This document shows, piece after piece, positions 15,389 to 23,981 of a DNA stretch of 64,000 nt. This DNA is from Mycolicibacterium sp. P1-18. Its GTDB lineage: Bacteria > Actinomycetota > Actinomycetes > Mycobacteriales > Mycobacteriaceae. How positions within the stretch are numbered: position 1 is the first letter of the stretch; every line of letters begins with the position of its first letter. The notes under the pieces were generated by a model. The model was not told the origin of the DNA, made no database searches, and saw only the letters and a program-made list of their open reading frames with translations. The stretch is from positions 1-64,000 of the forward strand of contig NZ_NPKR01000017.1 of NCBI RefSeq assembly GCF_008329535.1, read 5' to 3'. Made by a program: the position numbers and the translations under genes.

Positions 15389-15421
15389 CCCGTTCTGACC
15401 TCGGTCGGAGCGGGCTTTTTT
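15389..15421 (+). terminator. Intrinsic terminator after the tRNA-Ala remnant
   Basis: CCCGTTCTGACC (15389-15400) pairs with GGTCGGAGCGGG (15403-15414), a 12-bp stem with two wobble pairs, followed by a run of six T. It would have terminated the original tRNA gene. Confidence 0.85.
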
Positions 15422-15467
15422 GTTCCCCCGGGCTAACGTCTGAGCCGCGGCAGGCGATGGTTGGGTC

Positions 15468-15908
15468 ATGCGGCCCCTTCGTTCTGCCTGCGTGCTTGCC
15501 GTCGTCCTGGTTGGCTCATCGCCGTGGATGGCGTCGGCCCACGCCGAGGCCTTCGCAGAACTGCCCCGGGTGCCGGTGGCGGCCTCCCCGACCTGCGGCG
15601 GTGACGTCGGCGCCGAGGCCGAGGTGGCGTTGGTGCAGACCGGTGACCGTGTCGAGAACGGAGTGCGTGCGGTAATCCACTACGACGCTGGGGTTTACGA
15701 CGGCTCGTGCGCGCTGACCGTGACGGCGGCGTGGAGGAACTTGGACACCGGGGCGTCGGGAAGCGGTCCCATCAACGCGGTCTCGACGATCGACGGGCAC
15801 TACGGTTTCATCGGTTATGCCAACACCACGTTCGAGACGGGTCGTGGCACCGTCGTCGTCACCTTCAGTTCGCACCCGGGTGCCGAATTGACGATCACGA
15901 CCCGTTGA
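15468..15908 (+). CDS. Exported protein of unknown function
   Basis: This 146-residue protein has a clear signal peptide ending near residue 27 (MASAHAEA). The mature part is small, predicted beta-rich, with two cysteines (CGG and CAL) that could form a disulfide. No family is recognised. It is the first gene after the tRNA scar and is likely native chromosome. The 200 bases after it hold nothing I can identify. Confidence 0.75.
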   Translation: MRPLRSACVLAVVLVGSSPWMASAHAEAFAELPRVPVAASPTCGGDVGAEAEVALVQTGDRVENGVRAVIHYDAGVYDGSCALTVTAAWRNLDTGASGSGPINAVSTIDGHYGFIGYANTTFETGRGTVVVTFSSHPGAELTITTR

Positions 15909-16106
15909 TGCCGAGGTCGTCGACGAATCGGGGCCCGGTCTGCGACAGCTCGCATCTCGCGGACGTAGAACTTCCGCTCGAACTCGAAATCGCCGAAATC
16001 GGACTCTGACATCTCCCGACGTCAGCGCCTCGACACCCCGATCGTTCGCAGGCAGTGCCGTGGCCACAGGCGAATAGTCCTGCGCGGCAACGCGGCACCT
16101 CTCGAG

Positions 16107-17054
16107 TCAGCTCCGCATCGGCGCACCGATGAACTCCACACCGGCATTGATTGCCGGTCGGTGGCGAAGGATCCGGTAGTGAGCCAACCGCCCGAGTCCC
16201 TTCGTCGTCAGCAGTCGCGCGCCCGGCCACGTCGCAGCGAGTCGCTGGCTGGCCGCGTACGGCGCATCGGGGTCATCCGGATCGTGAATGACGAGCAGCG
16301 GCGGGTAGCCGGCGAGGCGGCCGACGTGAGCCATGTTGGTCTCGTGCAGCGGCATTCCGATTCGCTTCTCCAGGCGGCGCTGCAGCCCGGCCCGAATACG
16401 GCGCCCGAAGTCGTGCCGCGCCGCGAACAGATCCAAGTACAGGGGGAAGTCGCCCATCGGCGAGAGCAGAACCAACCGCCCGACACCGGTGCCTTCGGCC
16501 GCCGCGCACACCGTGGCATTTCCGCCGAGCGAATGGGCCACCACCGCATGGGCCGACCCGTGTGCCTCGATCACAGCCTTGATCGCCGCAGCGCACTCGA
16601 CCGACGTGGTCCGTCCCGGCGCGAGCTCGCCGGGGTCGGATTCGTTGTGGCTCGGCAGGTCGAACGCGATGACGCGGTATCCGGCTGCCACCAGTGGCTT
16701 GATGAACATGGCCAGATGCGGACGTCGGCCGCCCCAGCCGTGGACCAGATAGACCGGCGGTCCCTCGCCCCATTCCTCGCCGACGACCCGGTGCCCATCC
16801 CAGTACGCCTCGAGCGGCTTGCCCGGCGGCACACCCGGCGGCAGCCGTAGAGCCGATTCCATGACGGGCGGTGTGCACCACAACTCCACTGCCCATCGAG
16901 AGCCCAGGCCGGGTGCGAGCCGTTCGAGCACACGGAAACGCCTACGGACGTCGTCGGCGACCGGAGGAAGGATCTCGGAGCCGACGACATCAAGTGGGGG
17001 TATCGCACCCTCCGGGGCCGACTCCGAGGCCCGGTCAGACTTCCGTTCAGTCAT
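16107..17054 (-). CDS. Alpha/beta hydrolase
   Basis: The protein has 315 residues. HGWGG at 105-109 forms the oxyanion region and the nucleophile elbow is A-H-S-L-G with Ser175; Asp candidates lie in HDPDDPDAPY and a His in the C-terminal GRLAHYRIL. The first ~85 residues form a helical extension before the hydrolase core. ATG 17054 was chosen because longer frames are Arg/Ser-rich and unlike protein. It is transcribed divergently from the cutinase gene about 150 bases away. The substrate is probably a lipid or ester, not determined. Confidence 0.82.
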   Translation of the reverse strand: MTERKSDRASESAPEGAIPPLDVVGSEILPPVADDVRRRFRVLERLAPGLGSRWAVELWCTPPVMESALRLPPGVPPGKPLEAYWDGHRVVGEEWGEGPPVYLVHGWGGRRPHLAMFIKPLVAAGYRVIAFDLPSHNESDPGELAPGRTTSVECAAAIKAVIEAHGSAHAVVAHSLGGNATVCAAAEGTGVGRLVLLSPMGDFPLYLDLFAARHDFGRRIRAGLQRRLEKRIGMPLHETNMAHVGRLAGYPPLLVIHDPDDPDAPYAASQRLAATWPGARLLTTKGLGRLAHYRILRHRPAINAGVEFIGAPMRS

Positions 17055-17203
17055 GGCCAACGATTGGGTCGAGTGGTGGCACGCGGCGACCCTAGCAGCG
17101 TGCCGAGGCCGCTCTGGTCCCACGGGGTGTCTCGAGTTCGCTGAGGCGAACGTCGATTGTTGGGCGTAACGCATTTCCGCTGACAGGGCGTATGATCTGC
17201 CGG

Positions 17204-18049
17204 ATGCGAAACCATCGCCGACGTAGCTCGCGGACGACGAAAGCCCGTGTGGCGGGTGGCGGCGCTGCGGCGCTGGTGATAGCCGCGGCACAGCAGTGGA
17301 TTCCCGGTGCCGCGCCAGTTGCGTCCGCCGCCGACTGTGCCGACGCCGAGGTGGTCTTTGCCCGGGGCACGGACGAGCCGAAGGGCATCGGCCAGGTCGG
17401 CTCTGCCTTCGTCGACTCGCTGCGCGCGCAGGCCGCCGGCACGAGCATCACGACGTACGCGGTGGATTACGACGCGGGCAAGCTCCAGCTGGGCAGCGGT
17501 GACGGCGCCAAGGACGCGATCAAGCACATCAAAACCATGGCGGCCTCGTGCCCCGACACCAAGATCGTGTTGGGTGGATACTCCCAGGGGGCGAACGTCG
17601 TCAACATCGTCGCCGGCAATCCCATCGTCGGAATCGCGTGGGGGCCCGCTCTCCCGTCGTCGTTGGCGGAAAACGTCGCGGCGATTGCGACCTTCGGCAA
17701 TGTCGCCAACCGCTCGGGTACCAAGCTGCCGTCCCAGTCTGCGATGTTCACCGGTAAGGCGGTCGATCTGTGCAACCCAACGGATCCGATCTGTCACGCG
17801 GGTGAGGGCAATGCATGGAGCGGGCACACCGATGGCTACGTCCCGGTGTACACCACGCAGGCTGCGGTATTCGCGGCGTCGGCGTTGATGGCCGGGTCGA
17901 GCTTGGCCGTGCCGGGGTATGACGCAACCCCGCCCGGGTACGGCACGCCGGCCCCAATTTACGCGTCGCAGCCGCAGGGTTCAGACCACCTGCCGCCCGG
18001 CTACGTCCCGTCTGCGCCCGACCCTCCTTTCGTGAGTGGCCTGCCGTGA
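17204..18049 (+). CDS. Cutinase-family secreted esterase
   Basis: The protein has 281 residues. A Tat-like basic start (RRRSS) and signal sequence are followed by the mature start ADCADAEVVFARGTDE. The catalytic Ser127 sits in GYSQG. Asp lies in the disulfide loop CNPTDPIC and His in WSGHTDGY, completing the cutinase triad. Mycobacterial relatives (the Culp group) hydrolyse esters or phospholipids at the cell surface. The C-terminal ~45 residues form a Pro/Tyr/Gly-rich tail not found in minimal cutinases. ATG 17204 is preferred over 17192 by position of the basic residues. Confidence 0.92.
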   Translation: MRNHRRRSSRTTKARVAGGGAAALVIAAAQQWIPGAAPVASAADCADAEVVFARGTDEPKGIGQVGSAFVDSLRAQAAGTSITTYAVDYDAGKLQLGSGDGAKDAIKHIKTMAASCPDTKIVLGGYSQGANVVNIVAGNPIVGIAWGPALPSSLAENVAAIATFGNVANRSGTKLPSQSAMFTGKAVDLCNPTDPICHAGEGNAWSGHTDGYVPVYTTQAAVFAASALMAGSSLAVPGYDATPPGYGTPAPIYASQPQGSDHLPPGYVPSAPDPPFVSGLP

Positions 18050-18132
18050 GGCTCTACTCTCACCGGAGAACTGATGGCCCTGCTCGACCTTCCGGCTTCA
18101 CAGAGATCTGAAGTCGACGGCGATCGTGCACA

Positions 18133-18891
18133 ATGATCGCCATCAACATCGTCGGGACCGCACTGATCGTTGCGGCTGCAATTCTCATCGCCGCGGCCGT
18201 TCGTAGCAGGGGCCGTGCGGGGATGATGCTGCTATCCGCAGCACTACTCAGCGTCCTGATAGTGCTGGCGCTGCAAATCAATTCGGAGTGGATGACCGAT
18301 CTCGACACGTCGGTCCGGAAGTGGTTCACCACCCACGAGGGAAGCAAAGGGCTGCGAAACGCGTCGCGACAACTCTTCGCCTTCATTGGACGGCCACTAC
18401 ATGTCGCGATTGCCGCTGTACTGAGCGGAGTGCTGCTGGCCTGGAGAGCGCGATCCCCCTTGCGGGCCGTTGTCGTCATCGGAGCGGTGGGCACGGGAGC
18501 GGTCCTCGAGCGGGTATTCAAGGCGCTGGTCACCCGGACACCCGACAACCTCTCCAAGCTGTACGACGCGTCACCGCAGGACTTGGCGCAGATCGCTGAA
18601 CACGCTCACACCTTCCCATCGGGCCATGTCATTGGTACCGCAACATTGCTGGGCATGATTGCGGTGTGCGCTGCCGTTGGGCGTCGGCTCTCTGCGAGAA
18701 CGACATGGGCTGCCTTCGTTCTGTTCTGTGTGCTGTTCGTCGCCGCACTTGCCCTCTACGTTCACGCACACCTCTTCGCCGACGTCATCGGAGGAATGGC
18801 CCTCGGTGGGTCGATAGTGGCGGCAGGCGCTGCCCTCATCAATGCCCTGCATCCAATCGAACGTAGGAAGCGACCCGCACTAGGTAGGTGA
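18133..18891 (+). CDS. PAP2-like membrane protein with altered motifs
   Basis: This 252-residue protein has six or seven membrane helices. FPSGHVIG (motif 2) is intact and HLFADVIGG keeps the motif 3 His and Asp. Motif 1 reads KALVTRTPD, with R-T-P instead of R-P. The motif 3 Arg that normally precedes His is missing (ALALYVHAH). It may therefore be a PAP2 protein with changed or lost phosphatase activity. It is transcribed in the same direction as the cutinase, 83 bases downstream. Confidence 0.8.
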   Translation: MIAINIVGTALIVAAAILIAAAVRSRGRAGMMLLSAALLSVLIVLALQINSEWMTDLDTSVRKWFTTHEGSKGLRNASRQLFAFIGRPLHVAIAAVLSGVLLAWRARSPLRAVVVIGAVGTGAVLERVFKALVTRTPDNLSKLYDASPQDLAQIAEHAHTFPSGHVIGTATLLGMIAVCAAVGRRLSARTTWAAFVLFCVLFVAALALYVHAHLFADVIGGMALGGSIVAAGAALINALHPIERRKRPALGR

Positions 18892-18897
18892 CCGCAC

Positions 18898-18918
18898 GCC
18901 CAGACCATGTGTCTGGGC
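18898..18918. terminator. Hairpin between convergent genes
   Basis: GCCCAGAC and GTCTGGGC form a perfect 8-bp stem around CATGT. It lies between the PAP2-like stop (18891) and the PucR stop (18945). There is no T-run on either strand, but the position suits a bidirectional terminator. Confidence 0.6.
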
Positions 18919-18944
18919 CGCCGTCGCCCGTGAGCGCTGGATTC

Positions 18945-20567
18945 CTACGGCCTACCGTCGCGGCCGTCGTGACTGGGTGCGAGACGCAGTTGAAGCCAGG
19001 TGGTGAGGATGTCGTCGGGGTATCCGAGAGGTACGCCGAAGCCAACTGCGGCCCGTCGTAGTCGATAGCGCAGTGTGTTGGGGTGGATGTTCAGTTGTCG
19101 GGCGGTCTCGGCGACGTCGCCCATCGCGCCGAAGTAGGTGCACAGGGTCGACCGGTACTCCGTGCCTCGTGCCCGGTCGTGGTCGAGCAGGGCCTGGACG
19201 CCGGAATGGAGTGGAGTCTCGTTGCGAGTGAACTCGCGGCCGAGGGTGGTCAGCAGTATCTGGGCGTAGATGTCGCTGGCGGTGGCAACGGACGGCGCGG
19301 AGTCGACGGATCCGATGACGGCGAGTATTTGGTCGACCTCACGGCGCAGCTGGTGCAAAGCGGAAGGCCCGCGCCCCGCGGAACTGATGGCGGCGCGAGC
19401 TGGATGGCCGAGGCGGGCCTCCACCGCCTTCGACGCACCGGTGGCCACCCGTCGGGGCGTCTCGTCGTCGCGCACGGAGGGAAACAGCACGTAGACGGTG
19501 CGCCCGATGGCGATGCAGGAGACGTTCGTCAAGAAGACGCTGCAGTACTGCTCTACCGCAGTGCTCAGCTGGGGGAGCAGGGGCGAGGGCCCGCCTCCGG
19601 CGGGGAAGGTGAACCCCACCACGACCGAGGGCACGTCGGCGGCGATGCCGAACCGAGTTGCCGTGGCGGCGAGGGAGCCGTGCCCCTCGAGCAGCGACCT
19701 CAGCCATTCCGCCCGCAACTGCCGTTCGACGTCGACCGCACTTTGGGCCTGGAGGATGTGAATTGCCGCGAGCCGGCACGCGTCCTGCAGCGCGGTCTCA
19801 CCCTCGGGTCCGACCGGCTGGTCCGCCTCGATGACCCAGATCGACCCGACCGGTTGACGGCCGGCCCGGACAGCCACCGCGCATCGGGGCAACTCTCCGT
19901 CGGTGTCGTCGTAGGGGAAGTGGAGCACGCCGTCGGCGAGTAGGAGTTCGCGGTACTGCCTGATGTTCTTGTCCATGTCAGGGACACGGCGGGCCAGGAT
20001 TCCGATCCGGCGCATGCGGTCTACCTTGTGCTCCTCCAGGTTGGAGTAGGCCAGCACGTTGCGATCGAGGTCCTCGATCGCGACCGCTCCCTTCAGTGCC
20101 GTGGCGATCGCGTTGGCGAGTACGAACAGGTCGCCACTGCCGGCGGCGTTGGGGTGGTCATTGCGTGAGTGGCTGCTGGTCACGGACACGATCAGCCGGT
20201 CCAGGTGCCGCCAGGAAACCGCCTCGTCGACGACCAAGAGGGCGATGCCCGCCGTCCGTGCTGCGTCGGCGACGTCGTGAAGCGGTTGCCCCCTGGCCTT
20301 GACCACCAGGGCCGAGTAACCACGCTTGGCGGCAGCCGGCATCGTGGTGCTGACCTGCGGGGAATCGGGTGCGAGGCCCACCATGAGCAGCACACCGCCG
20401 GGGCTGTCGGGTAGTTCGTCCATCGGGTCGAAGATCACCGGCCCACTGGCGATGTTCCCGAGCCCGACGGCGGTGGGCACGGCACGAATCACGACGGTCC
20501 CCAAGGTGTGAACCAAGTCCCCGACGGTGAGCGCCGACGGTCCTCGGCGCCCGTGAAGCTCATCCAT
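18945..20567 (-). CDS. PucR/CdaR-family transcriptional regulator
   Basis: The protein has 540 residues. An N-terminal PucR sensory domain (about 10-140) and a central GGDEF-like CdaR domain are followed by a C-terminal helix-turn-helix of the PucR type, with GDVAETARQLNIHPNTLRYRL near 480-500. These regulators commonly activate genes for purine or amino-acid use. The gene is divergent from the decarboxylase/ABC cluster with a shared ~120-base promoter region, so it most likely controls that cluster. The ligand may be the amino acid transported there. Confidence 0.9.
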   Translation of the reverse strand: MDELHGRRGPSALTVGDLVHTLGTVVIRAVPTAVGLGNIASGPVIFDPMDELPDSPGGVLLMVGLAPDSPQVSTTMPAAAKRGYSALVVKARGQPLHDVADAARTAGIALLVVDEAVSWRHLDRLIVSVTSSHSRNDHPNAAGSGDLFVLANAIATALKGAVAIEDLDRNVLAYSNLEEHKVDRMRRIGILARRVPDMDKNIRQYRELLLADGVLHFPYDDTDGELPRCAVAVRAGRQPVGSIWVIEADQPVGPEGETALQDACRLAAIHILQAQSAVDVERQLRAEWLRSLLEGHGSLAATATRFGIAADVPSVVVGFTFPAGGGPSPLLPQLSTAVEQYCSVFLTNVSCIAIGRTVYVLFPSVRDDETPRRVATGASKAVEARLGHPARAAISSAGRGPSALHQLRREVDQILAVIGSVDSAPSVATASDIYAQILLTTLGREFTRNETPLHSGVQALLDHDRARGTEYRSTLCTYFGAMGDVAETARQLNIHPNTLRYRLRRAAVGFGVPLGYPDDILTTWLQLRLAPSHDGRDGRP

Positions 20568-20689
20568 TCGGCCAGATTAATCGAGCTGGACTTGGCCGAA
20601 CGCACAACTGTCTCTCGGGGTTGCGGCGCACAGACTTCTCACAGCAGGTCGAGACCACCCCGTCGACGCCCGAGACACCGAAGGACATC

Positions 20690-21991
20690 GTGAGTACCAC
20701 CGAATCACTCCGACTCAACCCCGCTGACGTCCTTGGCGTCTTTCCCGAGGAATCGGACCTCACCGAGACCGGTGAACTCACCATCGGCGGCTGCCGGGTC
20801 AGCGACCTGGCCGAGGAGTTCGGCACCCCCGCCTATGTCGTCGACGAGCAGGGTCTGCGTCGCCAGATCCGACGTTTCGTCGACGGGTTGACCAGTCGCT
20901 GGCCGCGGTCGACGGTGCTGTTCGCGTCGAAATCCCTTCCGGCCGTTGCCATGTATGCGATCGCCCAGTCCGAGGGACTCGGCGTCGACGTCGCCGGCGG
21001 CGGCGAGCTGATGATGGCGTTGGCAGCTGGTGTCGACCCAGCCCGCATCTACATGCACGGGAACGCCAAGTCCGACGCGGAGATCGAGATGGCGCTGCAG
21101 GCGGGCATCCGCTGCATCATCGTGGACAACCTCGACGAGCTCGCACGACTGGAGGCACTGACCAAGCGCCCGCAGGCGGTGATGATCCGGTTGACGCCGG
21201 GAATCGACCCTCGGACCCACGCCTCACAGGCCACCGGTGGCACTGACTCCAAGTTCGGGCTGCCCCGCGAACAGGTGGAGTTGGCGGCGAACCGCATTGC
21301 GGCACATCCCTTTCTGAGCCTCGAGGGCATCCACGTTCACATCGGTTCCCAAGTGCTCGAGACCGAGCCGTTCGCCGACGCGGTCGAGACGATTGCCGGC
21401 TTGGGGCCCTTCGACACCTACGACATCGGTGGTGGATTGGGTGTCCAGTACACCGACGACCAACCGGCGCCGAGTGTGGAGCAGTACCTCGACGCCGTGG
21501 TCGACGCGGCACGCGCCCATCTGCCGGCCGGGGCGCGGCTGATCATCGAGCCAGGGCGCTCCCTGGTCGCCCGTGCCGGGGTTTCCCTCTACCGCGTCAA
21601 CGCGGTCAAGCACACCGGCAAGACGTTCGTCGCCGTGGACGGTGGAATGGCGGACAACTTGGACATCGCGCTCACGGGCCAGCGCTATCAGGCCGTAGTC
21701 GCGACCACGATGGACCGCGTACCGGACACGGTCTGCGACGTCGTCGGTCGCCAGTGTGAATCTGGGGACCTGATGGTGGGTGGGGCCAAGTTGGTCGACC
21801 CGAAGGTCGGTGACCTGGTGGTCATTCCCGTGACCGGGGCCTACAGCTACACGATGGCCAATCACTACAACGGCGCCCCGATTCCCCCGATCGTCTTCTG
21901 CGCGGACGGCAAGGCCTCGTTGGCCGCGCGTCGAGAAACCTACGAAGACATGCTGCAAACACACCAGCCGGCCTTCGCTCGCCGATGGTGA
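20690..21991 (+). CDS. PLP-dependent diaminopimelate/ornithine-type decarboxylase
   Basis: The protein has 433 residues. A fold III alanine-racemase-like barrel carries the PLP lysine at Lys81 (FASKSLP). HIGSQ, a glycine loop GGGLG, EPGRSL for the phosphate, and CESGD, which supplies an active-site Cys in this family, follow in order. The reaction would be decarboxylation of an amino acid. Its place beside an amino-acid importer and PucR regulator suggests catabolism of an imported amino acid rather than housekeeping lysine synthesis. GTG 20690 has AAGGA upstream; a longer frame starting at 20621 lacks one. Confidence 0.85.
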   Translation: MSTTESLRLNPADVLGVFPEESDLTETGELTIGGCRVSDLAEEFGTPAYVVDEQGLRRQIRRFVDGLTSRWPRSTVLFASKSLPAVAMYAIAQSEGLGVDVAGGGELMMALAAGVDPARIYMHGNAKSDAEIEMALQAGIRCIIVDNLDELARLEALTKRPQAVMIRLTPGIDPRTHASQATGGTDSKFGLPREQVELAANRIAAHPFLSLEGIHVHIGSQVLETEPFADAVETIAGLGPFDTYDIGGGLGVQYTDDQPAPSVEQYLDAVVDAARAHLPAGARLIIEPGRSLVARAGVSLYRVNAVKHTGKTFVAVDGGMADNLDIALTGQRYQAVVATTMDRVPDTVCDVVGRQCESGDLMVGGAKLVDPKVGDLVVIPVTGAYSYTMANHYNGAPIPPIVFCADGKASLAARRETYEDMLQTHQPAFARRW

Positions 21992-22048
21992 AGTCTCCCA
22001 ACCAGTTACACCTCCGAACCGCAAACCACCACATGAAGGAGACCGACC

Positions 22049-22993
22049 ATGACGACCACGAATAGATTCCGCACCCGTGTTCTTGGCAGCACCGTGTTGA
22101 TGGGTGCCGCGACCGCGCTGGTGTTGTCGGGGTGCTCCGGTGGCGGATCGGAATCGGCGAGCAGCACGGCGACGAGTTCGAGCAGGTCGGTCCAAGTCGA
22201 CGCCGCGGCGGCGGCGCTGTTGCCCGCCAAGTACAAGGAGTCGGGGATCAACGTCGCCGCCGACATGCCCAACCCGCCGATGGAAATGCTGGACGAGAAC
22301 CAGAATCCGACCGGCTTCGACTACGACCTCGCCCAGGCGCTCGGTGACAAGCTCGGGGTCAAGTTCACCTTCGTCCAGCAGACCTTCGACACCGCGGTGC
22401 CGTCGCTACAGGCAGGCAAGCACGACATCATCATGGCCGGCATGAACGACACCGTCGAGCGTCAGAAGGTGCTCGACTTCGTCGACTACTTCCACGCGGG
22501 ATTCGTGATCGTGGTGCAGAAGGGCAATCCGGAGAACATCACCCGGATCCTGGATCTCTGTGGCAAGAACGTCGCGGTCCAGAAGTCGACGGTTCAGGGT
22601 GAACTCCTCGAGGGCTATGCCGACAAGTGCAAGGCAGCGGGCGCCGGACCGATCAACCTCGTCCAGCTTCCAACTGAGTTGGACGCTCAGACCGCCGTGC
22701 GTTCGAACAAGGCGGTCGCCGACGTCGTCGACGCTTCGGTGGGGACCTATGCGGCCGAAACTGCCGGTGACGGGCAGATCTTCGAGCTCGTCAAGGACGT
22801 CGAGCACCCGGGTGGCTACAACCCGGTCTACACCGGAATCGGCCTGCTCAAGGGCAACGACGACCTGGCCAAGGCCCTCAACATGGCTCTGCAATCGGTG
22901 ATGGACGACGGCACGTACGCCAAGCTCCTGGACAAGTACAAGCTGTCGGACTTTGCGATCGACAAGGCCGGGATCAACCGTGCCTCGGAGTGA
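22049..22993 (+). CDS. Amino-acid ABC transporter solute-binding lipoprotein
   Basis: This 314-residue lipoprotein has a signal and lipobox LSGC with Cys29. A Ser/Thr linker and a type 3 solute-binding domain follow; FDYDLAQALGDKLG and the AGMNDTVERQKVLDF region match amino-acid binders. It is anchored outside the membrane and delivers a ligand to the permease whose start overlaps its stop. An AAGGAG ribosome binding site lies about 10 bases upstream of ATG 22049. Ligand specificity cannot be read directly; the decarboxylase suggests a basic or dicarboxylic amino acid. Confidence 0.9.
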   Translation: MTTTNRFRTRVLGSTVLMGAATALVLSGCSGGGSESASSTATSSSRSVQVDAAAAALLPAKYKESGINVAADMPNPPMEMLDENQNPTGFDYDLAQALGDKLGVKFTFVQQTFDTAVPSLQAGKHDIIMAGMNDTVERQKVLDFVDYFHAGFVIVVQKGNPENITRILDLCGKNVAVQKSTVQGELLEGYADKCKAAGAGPINLVQLPTELDAQTAVRSNKAVADVVDASVGTYAAETAGDGQIFELVKDVEHPGGYNPVYTGIGLLKGNDDLAKALNMALQSVMDDGTYAKLLDKYKLSDFAIDKAGINRASE

Positions 22994-23981
22994 CCTCACC
23001 GACTACGGCACCTCGGGAAAACCGCCACCGATAGATCTCAGCGCGCTGCCGGCGGCCGACGGTGAGGACGACGACGACATCGTCGCCCTTCCCTTGCGAC
23101 ACACGTGGCGGTGGGTCGCGGCGGGTGTATTGGCGCTTGGGTTCGTCTGGTTGGCGTCGTCGTTGTGGAACAACGAGAACGTCGACCACGGCACGATCGC
23201 CAAATTCATGTTCAGCGATCAGATCGTGCACGGTGCCGTGTTGACGATCGTCCTGACCTTTCTGGCGATGGTGCTGTCGACCATCCTCGGCGTCGTCCTG
23301 GCCCTGATGCGGCTCTCGAGCAACCCGGTGTTGAGTGGCCTTGCCTGGCTCTACATCTGGGTGTTCCGAGGAACCCCGCTGCTGGTGCAGATCGTGTTCT
23401 GGGGATATTTGGGCCTGCTGTACAAACAGATCAGCCTCGGCGTGCCGTTCACCGACTTCACGGTGTTCGCCGTCGACACGAACGCCCTCATCCCCGCGTT
23501 CGTCGCCGGCGTCATCGCGTTGACGACCAATCAGGCCGCATACACAGCCGAAATCGTGCGGGCGGGAATGCTCTCGGTCGACCCGGGCCAGAAGGAGGCC
23601 GCGTACTCCCTGGGCATGACGCCGTTGTTCACACTGCTCAAGGTCGAGCTTCCCCAGGCGATGCGCGTGATCATTCCGCCGATGGGCAACGAAACCATTT
23701 CCATGCTCAAGGACACCGCGTTGCTGAGCTTGATCGCGGTACTCGAGCTGTACACCGTGGCCGAGCGCATCTCGGCACAGAACCTGCGCCAAGTCGAGTT
23801 GTTGGTGGTGGTCAGTTGCTGGTATCTGGTTTTGACGTCGGTGTTGTCAGTCCCGCAGTACTACCTCGAGCGGCACTTCGGCCGCGGAAGCCGCGTGCTC
23901 GGCCCGACGCCGATCGGACGTGTCGTGGCCCTCGTGCGCCCGCAGCCCATGCCGCGGGTGACGGACAAGGAGTCGCTATGA
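22980..23981 (+). CDS. Amino-acid ABC transporter permease
   Basis: This 333-residue protein has about six membrane helices and the HisM-type signature: FRGTPLLVQI in the first half, then ALTTNQAAYTAEIVRAGMLS with the EAA-like coupling loop. It has a ~55-residue acidic cytoplasmic extension before the first helix. GTG 22980 overlaps the lipoprotein gene by 14 bases, and the stop overlaps the ATPase ATG (ATGA), so the three are tightly coupled. A single permease probably forms a homodimer. Confidence 0.9.
   Translation: MPRSDLTDYGTSGKPPPIDLSALPAADGEDDDDIVALPLRHTWRWVAAGVLALGFVWLASSLWNNENVDHGTIAKFMFSDQIVHGAVLTIVLTFLAMVLSTILGVVLALMRLSSNPVLSGLAWLYIWVFRGTPLLVQIVFWGYLGLLYKQISLGVPFTDFTVFAVDTNALIPAFVAGVIALTTNQAAYTAEIVRAGMLSVDPGQKEAAYSLGMTPLFTLLKVELPQAMRVIIPPMGNETISMLKDTALLSLIAVLELYTVAERISAQNLRQVELLVVVSCWYLVLTSVLSVPQYYLERHFGRGSRVLGPTPIGRVVALVRPQPMPRVTDKESL

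Larger units (their letters stand above)
14909..15467. other. Gene-free stretch containing a tRNA-Ala scar
   Basis: It carries the promoter of the small exported protein (boxes at 14974-14991), about 350 bases with no supported gene, the tRNA-Ala 3' remnant (15351-15380) and its terminator. Open frames across the remnant show the GVRGSNPLSST pattern that arises when a tRNA 3' end is translated by chance. Confidence 0.65.
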
